Of a stretch of DNA of 31,029 bases, positions 22,482-30,901 are shown piece after piece (position 1 is the first letter of the stretch; each line of letters begins with the position of its first letter). Under the pieces are notes generated by a model, which was not told the origin of the DNA, ran no database searches, and saw only the letters and a list, made by a program, of their open reading frames with translations. The stretch is from CANJQJ01 sp964383565 (lineage in GTDB: Bacteria; Pseudomonadota; Alphaproteobacteria; Sphingomonadales; Sphingomonadaceae): NCBI GenBank assembly GCA_964383565.1, contig CAYLIK010000018.1, forward strand, positions 1-31,029. Reading direction: 5' to 3'. A program made the position numbers and the translations under genes.

Positions 22482-24274
22482 CGGCGACACTCGATCTCTG
22501 GCCGATCGGCAATTGCCAGGCATCGGCGCTCGTGGACCGGCGGGGACGCTTCGTGTGGGGATGCACGCCCCGCATCGACGGCGAGCCTGCCTTCTCCTCC
22601 TTGCTCGACGATAGTCCGCCGGGCGGGGAGGGCGCACGCGGTTTCTGGGAGATCGACCTCGAAAATTGCGCGACGACGACGCAATCCTATCTGCGCAACA
22701 CGCCGATTCTCGTTACTCGCCACGAGGATAGAGATGGCGGCGCGATCGAGGTCACTGATTTCTGTCCGCGCTTCCAAAGGGTCGGCCGGGTCTATCGGCC
22801 GGTGGCGTTCGTGCGCATCGTGCGGCCGGTGGCAGGGAGCCCGCGCATTCGGGTCCGGTTACGGCCCGCGCGAAACTGGGGCAGCGAGATAGCGCCCACG
22901 ACGCGCGGGTCTAACCATATCCGCTACTTGTTGTCGGACATGGCGTTGCGCCTCACGACGAGCGCGCCGATCGGCTGGATCGAGGATGAGCGGTTGTTCC
23001 GGCTTGAGCGGCCTCTGCATTTCTTCCTTGGACCCGATGAGAGCTTCTCGGACGATGTGAAATCGACCACCGAATCGATGCTTGATCTCACCACCCACGA
23101 ATGGCGGCACTGGGTGCGCGGCCTCGCCATTCCGCTTGAATGGCAGGAGGCTGTGATCCGATCGGCGATCACACTCAAGCTGTGTCAGCATGAGGAGACG
23201 GGGGCGATTGTCGCCGCGATGACCACGTCGATCCCCGAGCATGCGGATAGCGGGCGGAACTGGGACTATCGCTACTGCTGGATCCGGGACGCATATTATA
23301 CGGTGCAGGCGCTCAACCGGCTCGGCGCGCTCGACGTGCTTGAGGCGTATCTGTCCTACCTCCGCAACATCGTCGACAATGCCAAGGGCGGCCATATCCA
23401 GCCCCTTTATGGCGTGGGTGGCGAAGCGACGCTTGAGGAGCGGGTCGCGCCCGCGCTCAACGGCTATCGCGGCATGGGGCCGGTGCGGATCGGCAATCAG
23501 GCCTATGAGCAAGTCCAGCACGACGCCTATGGTCAGATTATCCTGTCGAATGCTCAGGCCTTCTTCGATCAGCGGCTGTACCGGATGGCGAGCGTGGAGG
23601 ATTTCCAGGCGCTCGAAGAAGTTGGTGAACGCGCGTGGCAGGTCCACGACAAGGCCGATGCCGGTTTGTGGGAGCTGCGGACCAAAAGCCATGTTCACAC
23701 TTATTCAGTCGCGATGTGTTGGGCGGCGTGCGACCGGCTTGCCAATGCGGCACAGGCGCTCGGGCTCGAGGATCGCCGCGCCTTCTGGCAGACGCGAGCC
23801 GATCAGATAGCAGAAGTCGTGATGGCGCAGGCGTGGCGGCCCGATACCGACCGGCTTTCGGCAACCTTTGGCGGCGACGATCTCGACGCCAGCCTGATCC
23901 AGTTGCTCGATCTTCGTTTCCTGTCGCCTGACGACCCGCGCTTCCTGTCCACGTTGCGCGCGGTGGAGGACGGTCTGCGGCGCGGATCGCATATGCTCCG
24001 CTATGCGACTGAAGATGACTTCGGTCTGCCTAAAACCGCTTTCAATGTCTGCACCTTTTGGTTGATCGAAGCGTTGCATTTTACGGGAAGGGACGCCGAC
24101 GCCCGATCGCTGTTCGAGGAAATGCTCTCCCGAAGAACGGCGGCGGGTTTGCTGTCGGAGGATATCGATCCGGTGACCGGAGAACTTTGGGGCAATTATC
24201 CGCAAACCTACTCGCTGGTAGGAATGATCAACTGCGCCGTGCTGCTCAGCAAGCCATGGAGCAGCGTCAGGTGA
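22478..24274 (+). CDS. GH15-family glycoside hydrolase (trehalase- or glucoamylase-like)
   Basis: A 598-residue cytoplasmic protein with no signal peptide, with the glucoamylase/GH15 fold: an N-terminal beta-sandwich region (about 1-210) with the family opening LWPIGNCQASALVDRRGRFVWGC, and an (alpha/alpha)6 barrel with NWDYRYCWIRDAYYTV (about 261-276), the general-acid region GYRGMGPVRIGNQAYEQVQHDAYG, and the catalytic-base region SEDIDPVTGELWGNYPQTYS near the C-terminus. GTG start overlapping the otsB stop. Mycobacterial GH15 trehalases have similar composition, and position between otsB and otsA points to trehalose or a trehalose derivative; starch or maltose cleavage cannot be excluded. 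The usual H in the YSHVG motif is replaced by Leu (YSLVG). Confidence 0.9.
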   Translation: MTATLDLWPIGNCQASALVDRRGRFVWGCTPRIDGEPAFSSLLDDSPPGGEGARGFWEIDLENCATTTQSYLRNTPILVTRHEDRDGGAIEVTDFCPRFQRVGRVYRPVAFVRIVRPVAGSPRIRVRLRPARNWGSEIAPTTRGSNHIRYLLSDMALRLTTSAPIGWIEDERLFRLERPLHFFLGPDESFSDDVKSTTESMLDLTTHEWRHWVRGLAIPLEWQEAVIRSAITLKLCQHEETGAIVAAMTTSIPEHADSGRNWDYRYCWIRDAYYTVQALNRLGALDVLEAYLSYLRNIVDNAKGGHIQPLYGVGGEATLEERVAPALNGYRGMGPVRIGNQAYEQVQHDAYGQIILSNAQAFFDQRLYRMASVEDFQALEEVGERAWQVHDKADAGLWELRTKSHVHTYSVAMCWAACDRLANAAQALGLEDRRAFWQTRADQIAEVVMAQAWRPDTDRLSATFGGDDLDASLIQLLDLRFLSPDDPRFLSTLRAVEDGLRRGSHMLRYATEDDFGLPKTAFNVCTFWLIEALHFTGRDADARSLFEEMLSRRTAAGLLSEDIDPVTGELWGNYPQTYSLVGMINCAVLLSKPWSSVR

Positions 24275-24287
24275 TGGGATCCTTCCT

Positions 24288-25679
24288 GTGACTCGGCTGA
24301 TCGTCGTCTCCAACCGTGTCCAGCCGCCCAACAAAAACGGCGGAGCCCAAGGCGGACTGGCGATCGCGCTTCAGGCGGCGTTGCGCGAATATAGCGGGCT
24401 CTGGTTCGGCTGGTCGGGCGGGGTCACCGATAGGTTCTCGGGCGAAATCGACTTTCAGACAATCGACGGCGTGACCACAGCTATGGTCGATCTCGAAGAG
24501 CAGGACGTCGACGAATATTATAACGGCTACGCGAACCGCACGCTCTGGCCCCTGTTCCATTACCGGATCGATCTGGCGGAGTTCGAACGCGATTTCGCGG
24601 GCGGCTATGCGCGGGTCAATGCGCGCTTTGCCGATACGCTCGCGCCGCTGATCGAACCAGACGATCTGGTGTGGGTACACGACTACCATCTGTTTCCGCT
24701 GGGACGCGAGCTACGCCAGCGCGGCGTGGCCAACCGGATGGGCTTTTTCCTCCACATTCCTTGGCCGCCAGCCAATCTGCTGCTTTCGTTGCCGAACCAC
24801 CGCGAGCTGGTCGAATCGCTGTTCGATTATGATGTGGTCGGATTCCAGTCCGACGACTGGCGCGACAGTTTCATCCATTATGTGACCGAACAGATGGGCG
24901 GCCGCGCCGAGCCGGGCGGGATCGTCAGCGCCGACGGGCGCAAGATCAGCGTGATCGATTGCCCGATCGGTATCGACTTTGCCGAGTTCAGCCAGTCAGT
25001 CAATTCCACGGCCGCCCGGCTGTCACGCTATCGCGTGCGCCAGAGCGCCGCCGGGCGCGACATGATCATCGGCGTCGACCGGCTCGATTATTCCAAGGGG
25101 CTGGAAGAACGTTTCCTTGGTTATGAGCGGTTCCTGAGCCAGCATCCCGAGCAGCATGGCGAGTTGTTTCTGCTCCAGGTCGCGCCGCCATCCCGCGGCG
25201 ACGTGCAGAGTTACCAGCAGATTCGCGCCAGTCTCGATTCGGTCTCGGGCAGGATTAACGGGGAGTTCGCCGATTTCGACTGGGTGCCGATCCGTTATGT
25301 GAATCAAGGTTATCCCCGCGATCAGCTGGCCGGCATGTACCGTGCTGCGCGGGTCGGGCTCGTGACGCCGCTGCGTGACGGCATGAACCTCGTCGCGAAG
25401 GAATATGTGGCGGCGCAGGACCCGGAGGATCCCGGCGTGCTGATCCTGTCGGAGTTTGCCGGAGCGGCGCGGCAACTTTCAGCGGCCGTGCTGGTCAATC
25501 CCTACAGCCCCGACGACCTCGCCGATGCCATTCAGCGCGCGCTGACCATGTCGCGGGAGGAACGCGTAGAACGCTGGCAAGCACTATATGCGAATGTCCG
25601 GGACGAAGATGTCGTCTGGTGGCGCAAGCGGTTCACCGACGCGCTTCAATTGCCCGCGCTGGTCGCAAGTTCCGACTGA
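24288..25679 (+). CDS. otsA: trehalose-6-phosphate synthase (GT20)
   Basis: Transfers glucose from UDP-glucose to glucose 6-phosphate. The 463-residue GT20 enzyme has the N-terminal SNRVQPPNKNGGAQGGLAIAL, the DYHLFPLG block in VWVHDYHLF, FLHIPWPP, GVDRLDYSKGL and the nucleotide-sugar loop DGMNLVAKEYVAAQ. It starts with GTG, 13 nt after the GH15 stop. It ends where bioA ends on the other strand: the two stops share one TGATCA palindrome with no bases between. Confidence 0.97.
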   Translation: MTRLIVVSNRVQPPNKNGGAQGGLAIALQAALREYSGLWFGWSGGVTDRFSGEIDFQTIDGVTTAMVDLEEQDVDEYYNGYANRTLWPLFHYRIDLAEFERDFAGGYARVNARFADTLAPLIEPDDLVWVHDYHLFPLGRELRQRGVANRMGFFLHIPWPPANLLLSLPNHRELVESLFDYDVVGFQSDDWRDSFIHYVTEQMGGRAEPGGIVSADGRKISVIDCPIGIDFAEFSQSVNSTAARLSRYRVRQSAAGRDMIIGVDRLDYSKGLEERFLGYERFLSQHPEQHGELFLLQVAPPSRGDVQSYQQIRASLDSVSGRINGEFADFDWVPIRYVNQGYPRDQLAGMYRAARVGLVTPLRDGMNLVAKEYVAAQDPEDPGVLILSEFAGAARQLSAAVLVNPYSPDDLADAIQRALTMSREERVERWQALYANVRDEDVVWWRKRFTDALQLPALVASSD

Positions 25680-26939
25680 TCATATCCCGGCGAAACAATC
25701 GATCGCTTCGCGTATCCCCTGATAGACAAACGCGATATCCCGCTCGTCGATGCAATAGGGCGGCATCGTGTAGATGGTATTGCCGAGCGGCCGGACGAGC
25801 AGGTCGCGCTCGCGAAAATGCGCCATCAGCCGGGGTCCCAGCTGCGACATATAATCGCCCGCGCCATCGTCCAGTTCGAAGGCGGCGATGGTGCCGATCT
25901 GCCGCGGATTGCGAACGCCGGGCAGATCGCTGAGCGCGTCGAGGTGGTACCGCTGCCTGTCCACCAACGTCGCCATTCGCTCCAGCACCGGCTCTTCGCG
26001 CCAGATCGCCAGGTTGGCATTGGCCGCGGCGCAGGCGATCGGATTGGCGGTGTAGCTGGAAGAATGGAAAAACATGTCGGCGCGGTCACGCGATCGATGA
26101 GCTTCGAAGATTGGGGGCGTGGCCACCGTCACCGCCAGCGGCATCGAGCCCCCGGTTAGTCCCTTGGACAGGCAGATGATATCGGGCACGATATCGGCCT
26201 GTTCACAGGCGAGCAGGGTGCCGGTGCGGCCCCATCCGGTCATCACTTCGTCGGCGATGAACAGCGTTCCGTGACGCGCGCAGATTTCCCGCATCTCGCG
26301 CAGGGCGGCGGGCGAATAAATCATCATCCCGCCCGCCCCCAGCACGAGCGGCTCGATGATCAGCGCGGCGGGCTTTTCGGTCTTGCAGATATGGTCGAGC
26401 GCATCGAATGTACCCTGTTCCTTGCCCTCGGCGGGGAAGGGCAGGCGGGAAACGTCGAACAGCAGCGGCTGATAGGCCTGATTGAACACGCCGCGTTCGC
26501 CGACGGACATGCCGCCGATCGTGTCGCCATGATAGCTGTGCTCCATGACGACGAGGCGGTGGCGCGCCTCGCCCCGGTTGCGCCAGTAACCGAGCGCCAT
26601 CTTGAGGGCGACTTCGACACTGGTCGATCCGCTGTCTGAAAAGAAGACATGCGCCAGCGGCTCTGGCAGCAGATCGATCAGGCCCCGTGCGAGCGCCTCG
26701 GCTTGCTCATGGGTGTGACCGGCGAAAATGATCTGGTCGAGCTTGCCCGCCTGTTCGGCGATCGCCGCCATGATGCGCGGATGGCAATGCCCGTGCGTCG
26801 TCACCCACCAGGAAGAGATGGCGTCAATGATCCGTCGGCCGTCCGCAGTGTATAGCGCGGCTCCCTCGGCACGCGTGATCACGGGGATCGGCTCGTCGAG
26901 CCCATGTTGGGTAAAGGGGTGCCAGACAGGTGACGTCAT
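25680..26939 (-). CDS. bioA: adenosylmethionine-8-amino-7-oxononanoate aminotransferase
   Basis: Converts 7-keto-8-aminopelargonate to 7,8-diaminopelargonate, using S-adenosylmethionine as amino donor with PLP. The 419-residue class-III aminotransferase has the BioA-type SSWWVTTHGH (W44-W45 in the substrate pocket), HSYHGDT, the Asp in FIADEVMTGWGRTG and the PLP lysine K259 in CLSKGLTGG. The start ATG overlaps the bioD stop by ATGA. It is the last gene of bioF-bioD-bioA and converges on otsA without a gap. Confidence 0.97.
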   Translation of the reverse strand: MTSPVWHPFTQHGLDEPIPVITRAEGAALYTADGRRIIDAISSWWVTTHGHCHPRIMAAIAEQAGKLDQIIFAGHTHEQAEALARGLIDLLPEPLAHVFFSDSGSTSVEVALKMALGYWRNRGEARHRLVVMEHSYHGDTIGGMSVGERGVFNQAYQPLLFDVSRLPFPAEGKEQGTFDALDHICKTEKPAALIIEPLVLGAGGMMIYSPAALREMREICARHGTLFIADEVMTGWGRTGTLLACEQADIVPDIICLSKGLTGGSMPLAVTVATPPIFEAHRSRDRADMFFHSSSYTANPIACAAANANLAIWREEPVLERMATLVDRQRYHLDALSDLPGVRNPRQIGTIAAFELDDGAGDYMSQLGPRLMAHFRERDLLVRPLGNTIYTMPPYCIDERDIAFVYQGIREAIDCFAGI

Positions 26940-27565
26940 GGCAGGAAATCGATGATGTCAAAGCCGTCGGCGAACGCGCGCGCAAGCGTGCCGGGCTCGA
27001 TCGGGTCGATTGGGGCCAAACGGCCGAGCAGCCGCACCTTGCCCATCTCACAGATCGTGGTTTCGCTGTCCGCATTCTCCTCACCGACGAAGGCGATGCC
27101 ATGGATCATGATCTGCCGCATGCGCAGCGCCTCGATCGTCAGCAGACTGTGGTTGATCGTGCCAAGCGACGTCCGCGCGACGATGATGACAGGCAGACAC
27201 CAGTCGACAAACATGTCCGCGTAAAGCAGCGATCGTGTGAGCGGCACCAGCGCGCCACCGGCCCCCTCGATGACCAGCGGCCCGTAGACTTCCGGGACGG
27301 TCAGGCGTTTGGGGTCGATCTCGATGCCATCGAGTTCGGCGGCGCGATGGGGCGAGCAGGGCGCGGTCAGCCGGTATATTTCGGGCAGGATACGTCCGGC
27401 AGGTATATCCGCCAGGCGCGCGACGAGAGCGGAATCGGTCTCATCATCGAGCCCGGCCTGCACTGGCTTCCAATAGGTCGCATCCAGCGCCGCCGTAAGC
27501 GCGGCGGCGAACACGGTCTTGCCGACCCCGGTGTCAGTGCCGGTGACGACGAAACGCTGGCTCAT
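26936..27565 (-). CDS. bioD: dethiobiotin synthetase
   Basis: Closes the ureido ring of diaminopelargonate with CO2 and ATP. The 209-residue protein begins with RFVVTGTDTGVGKTVFAAAL, the P-loop of BioD, and has KPVQAGL and the VIEGAGGALVPL motif. Overlaps both neighbours by 4 nt. Confidence 0.97.
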   Translation of the reverse strand: MSQRFVVTGTDTGVGKTVFAAALTAALDATYWKPVQAGLDDETDSALVARLADIPAGRILPEIYRLTAPCSPHRAAELDGIEIDPKRLTVPEVYGPLVIEGAGGALVPLTRSLLYADMFVDWCLPVIIVARTSLGTINHSLLTIEALRMRQIMIHGIAFVGEENADSETTICEMGKVRLLGRLAPIDPIEPGTLARAFADGFDIIDFLP

Positions 27566-28671
27566 GGGCGCAGTCTCCGCAATTGCTCGCCCAGCGCCGC
27601 GATATCGGTTTCATCCACGTTGAGCGTAAGTGAGATGCGCAGGCGCGAGGTCCCTTGCGGTACGGTCGGCGGCCGGATGCCGCGCACGTCGAACCCCACC
27701 TGCTGGAGCGCGGCGGCGACACGCATCGTTTCGGCATCTTCCCCGAGGATGAAGGGAAGAATCTGCGAGCCGCTGTCCACTGCGATATCGTCCTTAGCGC
27801 GGGCGATAAGATCGTGAAGCTGCCGCCGCCGTTCGGGCGCGCGAATGAGCTCGAGCGATGCCCGTAGCGCCGCCGCCATCAGCGGGGAAGGGGCGGTCGA
27901 GAAAATGAAACCTCGCCCGGTATTGACGAGCATCTCGCAGAGTATTCTGGGCGCGAGCAGCAATGCTCCCTCGCAGCCGAGCGCCTTGCCGCATGTAATT
28001 AGCCGGATAACATTGTCGCGCATCGCTAGCTCGGCCGAGAGCCCGCGCCCTTCCGGGCCGAACACCCCGGCGGCGTGGGCTTCGTCGATCACTAGAAACG
28101 CCTCATGACGGTTCGCGATCTCGGCGAGGGCGATGATGGGTGCCTGATCCCCGTCCATGCTGTAGAGGCTTTCGACTGCAATCCAGACTTGCCCCTTGCC
28201 GCCCTTCGCCCGCCAGCCGGTGATCGCATCCTCGAATGCCTGGGCGTCATTATGTGCTGCCGATCTTTTTTCGGCGAAGCTGAGCCGCATGCCATCATGG
28301 ACGCTGGCATGGATCAGGGCGTCGTGGACGATCAGATCATGACGGCTTGGCAAGGCCGCGAAGAGAGTGCTGTTGGCGGCGAACCCATTGGCAAAGAACA
28401 ATGCATCCTCTGAGCCGAAGAACGCAGCCGCTTCGGCCTCCAGCGCCTCATGTTCGGGATCATTGCCCCTGAGCAGCCGGGACCCGCCAGCACCGATCGC
28501 CACATCGCGGTCAAGCGCATCGCGAACGGCTGCGCGCAATGCGCCTGAGCTGGCAAGGCCCAGATAATCGTTGGACGCGAAGTCCTTGCCCTGTCGCGGG
28601 ATGAGGCGGCGCATCCGGCTTTCACGCTCAAGCCTCGCCAATGCTTCGCGATGTCGGTCCAGGATCGCCAT
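27562..28671 (-). CDS. bioF: 8-amino-7-oxononanoate synthase
   Basis: Condenses a pimeloyl thioester with L-alanine, the first step of ring assembly. The 369-residue alpha-oxoamine synthase has FASNDYLGL, GGSRLLRGN, VIDEAHAAGVFGPEGRG and the PLP lysine K229 in LITCGKALGCEGALLL. This active-site segment has Cys where many homologues have Leu or Gly, and Cys-Glu-Gly-Ala where many have Gly-Gly-x-Gly, which may change detail but keeps the lysine. The start codon is inside an 8-bp hairpin. First gene of the biotin unit; bioB, bioC and bioH are not in the window. Confidence 0.95.
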   Translation of the reverse strand: MAILDRHREALARLERESRMRRLIPRQGKDFASNDYLGLASSGALRAAVRDALDRDVAIGAGGSRLLRGNDPEHEALEAEAAAFFGSEDALFFANGFAANSTLFAALPSRHDLIVHDALIHASVHDGMRLSFAEKRSAAHNDAQAFEDAITGWRAKGGKGQVWIAVESLYSMDGDQAPIIALAEIANRHEAFLVIDEAHAAGVFGPEGRGLSAELAMRDNVIRLITCGKALGCEGALLLAPRILCEMLVNTGRGFIFSTAPSPLMAAALRASLELIRAPERRRQLHDLIARAKDDIAVDSGSQILPFILGEDAETMRVAAALQQVGFDVRGIRPPTVPQGTSRLRISLTLNVDETDIAALGEQLRRLRP

Positions 28672-28693
28672 GCGGCCCCTATGGCGATTTTTT
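28664..28693 (-). promoter_or_regulatory. hairpin over the bioF start codon
   Basis: Minus strand ATCGCCAT (28688-28681), loop AGGGGCCGC with the likely Shine-Dalgarno, ATGGCGAT (28671-28664) with the bioF start codon. The same repeat read rightward is followed by T6 (28688-28693), but no gene ends there, so it is not a useful terminator. Confidence 0.5.
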
Positions 28694-28768
28694 GGGGATG
28701 GCAGAACAGATTTTATCGGTTAGACGCCAGCCGCTCTCCCCAGGCATGATGGCAGGCGCCAGCTCGTT

Positions 28769-28796
28769 TTCGTTCGGGTCTGGCCGGCCGAACGAA
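28769..28796 (+). promoter_or_regulatory. 9-bp inverted repeat in the glcB leader
   Basis: TTCGTTCGG (28769-28777) and CCGAACGAA (28788-28796) with a 10-nt spacer, ending 17 nt before the malate synthase ATG and just before its GAGGAA ribosome site. It could be a DNA operator or a mRNA hairpin. Confidence 0.55.
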
Positions 28797-28813
28797 TGTG
28801 AGGAAATGAATTT

Positions 28814-30892
28814 ATGGCGTCTTTTGTCGATCGTGCGGGTCTGAGCGTCGCGGCGGAACTGGCCGATTTCATTGAGCAGAAGGCCTTGCCAAGCACGGGC
28901 ATCGACACTGCGCCGTTCTGGAAGGGCGTAGCGAATATCTTCGCGACGCTCACGCCGGAAAACAAGGCGCTGCTCGCCAAGCGCGACGATATTCAGGCGA
29001 AGCTCGACGCCTGGCACAGCGAGCGGCGCGGCAAGCGGATCGATCAGACCGAATATCAGACGTTCCTGCGAGAGATCGGCTACCTCGTACCCGAACCCGC
29101 GCCCTTCGCCATCACGACCGAAAATGTCGACGAGGAAGTGGGCGTCATGGCTGGCCCGCAGCTCGTGGTGCCTGTGCTCAACGGTCGTTTTGCGCTCAAT
29201 GCCGCCAATGCACGGTGGGGCAGCCTGTATGACGCGCTGTACGGAACCGACGCGTTGCCCGGTTCGCCCAAACCGGGCGGTTACGACAAGGAGCGCGGCG
29301 CCGCGGTGGTCGAACGCGCCAAGGAATTCCTTGACGATGTGATCCACGGCTGGGCGGTGGCGCTCAAGGGGACGACGCATCCAGCGCTGGTAGGCCGCAA
29401 GCCCGGCGGACTCCTGTTCCGCCACAATGGCCTGCATATCGAGTTGGTGATCGATCCCAGCGATCCGGTCGGACAGGACGATCCGCATGGTCTGGCCGAC
29501 GTGATCCTCGAATCCGCGCTGACCACCATCTGCGATCTTGAGGATTCGATCGCGGCCGTCGACGCCGAGGACAAGGTCGCGGCTTATGCAAACTGGCTCG
29601 GGCTGATGAAGGGCGATCTGGCGGCGAGCTTCCAGAAGGGTGGCAAGACCGTCACCCGCTCGCTCGACCCGGATCGCGAATGGACAGCGCTCGACGGCTC
29701 CACCTTCACGCTTCACGGGCGGAGCCTGCTGTTCGTCCGCAACGTCGGCCATCTGATGACCACGCCGGCGGTGAAGCTGCCCGACGGATCGGAGGCGCCC
29801 GAAGGCATCCTCGACGGCATCGTCACCAGCCTGATCGCGATGCACGACCTGCGTGGGCTTGGGCATTACCGCAACAGCCGCAAGGGTTCCGTCTACATCG
29901 TCAAGCCGAAGATGCACGGACCGGAAGAGGCCGCCTTTACCAACCGCCTGTTCGACGCGGTCGAGGATTTGCTCAAGCTGAAGCGCCATACGGTGAAGGT
30001 CGGCGTGATGGATGAGGAGCGGCGCACGTCCGCCAATCTCGCCGCCTGCATTGAGGCGGTTAAGGAACGGATCGTCTTCATCAACACCGGCTTCCTCGAT
30101 CGCACGGGCGATGAGATGCACACGTCGATGCAGGCAGGCCCCATGGTCCGCAAGGGGGCGATGAAGGCGAGCGACTGGATCACCGCCTATGAAAGCCGCA
30201 ACGTCCAGATCGGGCTCGCCTGCGGGCTTTCCGGCAAGGCGCAGATCGGCAAGGGCATGTGGGCAGCGCCCGATCGAATGGCCGACATGATCGAACAGAA
30301 GATCGGCCATCCCAAATCGGGCGCCAACACCGCCTGGGTGCCGTCACCTACCGCGGCGACGCTGCACGCGACGCATTATCATTCGGTGGACGTGTTCGCG
30401 CGGCAGAAGCAACTCTCAGCTGAGCCGACCCCGCCGCTTGATGCGTTGCTGACCATCCCGCTCGCAACCGGCGCCAATTTTTCCGAACAGGAGATTTCCG
30501 ACGAACTCGACAATAATGCCCAGGGCATCCTCGGCTATGTCGTGCGGTGGATCGATCAGGGTGTCGGCTGTTCGAAGGTGCCCGACATCAACGACATCGG
30601 GCTGATGGAGGATCGCGCGACGCTGCGCATCTCCTCGCAGCATATGGCAAACTGGCTGCTCCACGGCATTTGCACCGCCGAGCAGGTTGACGCGGCCTTC
30701 CTCAAGATGGCCGCCAAGGTCGATGCCCAGAATGCTGGCGATCCACTTTACAAACCGATGGCGCCAGACCCGAAGGCGAGCCTGGCCTTCCAGGCGGCAC
30801 GGGCACTGGTGTTCGAAGGATTGGTGCAGCCCAACGGCTATACCGAGCCGTTGCTGCACGCTTGGCGACAGAAGGCGAAGGCGGCGGCGTAA
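28814..30892 (+). CDS. glcB: malate synthase G
   Basis: Condenses glyoxylate with acetyl-CoA to malate, in the glyoxylate bypass and glycolate use. The 692-residue length fits isoform G, which is single-chain and about 700 residues, not the ~530-residue isoform A. Visible marks include GPQLVVPVLNGRFALNAANARWGSLYDALYG, TICDLEDSIAAVDAEDK, GRSLLFVRNVGHLMT, NTGFLDRTGDEMHTSM and the PSPTAATLHATHYH block. Start ATG has GAGGAA eight bases upstream. No isocitrate lyase gene is in the window. It converges on the GGDEF gene with 9 nt between stops. Confidence 0.97.
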   Translation: MASFVDRAGLSVAAELADFIEQKALPSTGIDTAPFWKGVANIFATLTPENKALLAKRDDIQAKLDAWHSERRGKRIDQTEYQTFLREIGYLVPEPAPFAITTENVDEEVGVMAGPQLVVPVLNGRFALNAANARWGSLYDALYGTDALPGSPKPGGYDKERGAAVVERAKEFLDDVIHGWAVALKGTTHPALVGRKPGGLLFRHNGLHIELVIDPSDPVGQDDPHGLADVILESALTTICDLEDSIAAVDAEDKVAAYANWLGLMKGDLAASFQKGGKTVTRSLDPDREWTALDGSTFTLHGRSLLFVRNVGHLMTTPAVKLPDGSEAPEGILDGIVTSLIAMHDLRGLGHYRNSRKGSVYIVKPKMHGPEEAAFTNRLFDAVEDLLKLKRHTVKVGVMDEERRTSANLAACIEAVKERIVFINTGFLDRTGDEMHTSMQAGPMVRKGAMKASDWITAYESRNVQIGLACGLSGKAQIGKGMWAAPDRMADMIEQKIGHPKSGANTAWVPSPTAATLHATHYHSVDVFARQKQLSAEPTPPLDALLTIPLATGANFSEQEISDELDNNAQGILGYVVRWIDQGVGCSKVPDINDIGLMEDRATLRISSQHMANWLLHGICTAEQVDAAFLKMAAKVDAQNAGDPLYKPMAPDPKASLAFQAARALVFEGLVQPNGYTEPLLHAWRQKAKAAA

Positions 30893-30901
30893 GGCCCGGA
30901 A

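Noticed and set aside
28700..28725. BioR-like operator between bioF and glcB
   Set aside because: The nearest sequence (around TTTTATCGGTTA) matches only about 6 of 10 positions of TTATCTATAA, too weak to report.
28679..30310. 543-codon open frame antisense to glcB
   Set aside because: Shadow of malate synthase G; no start context, no motifs.
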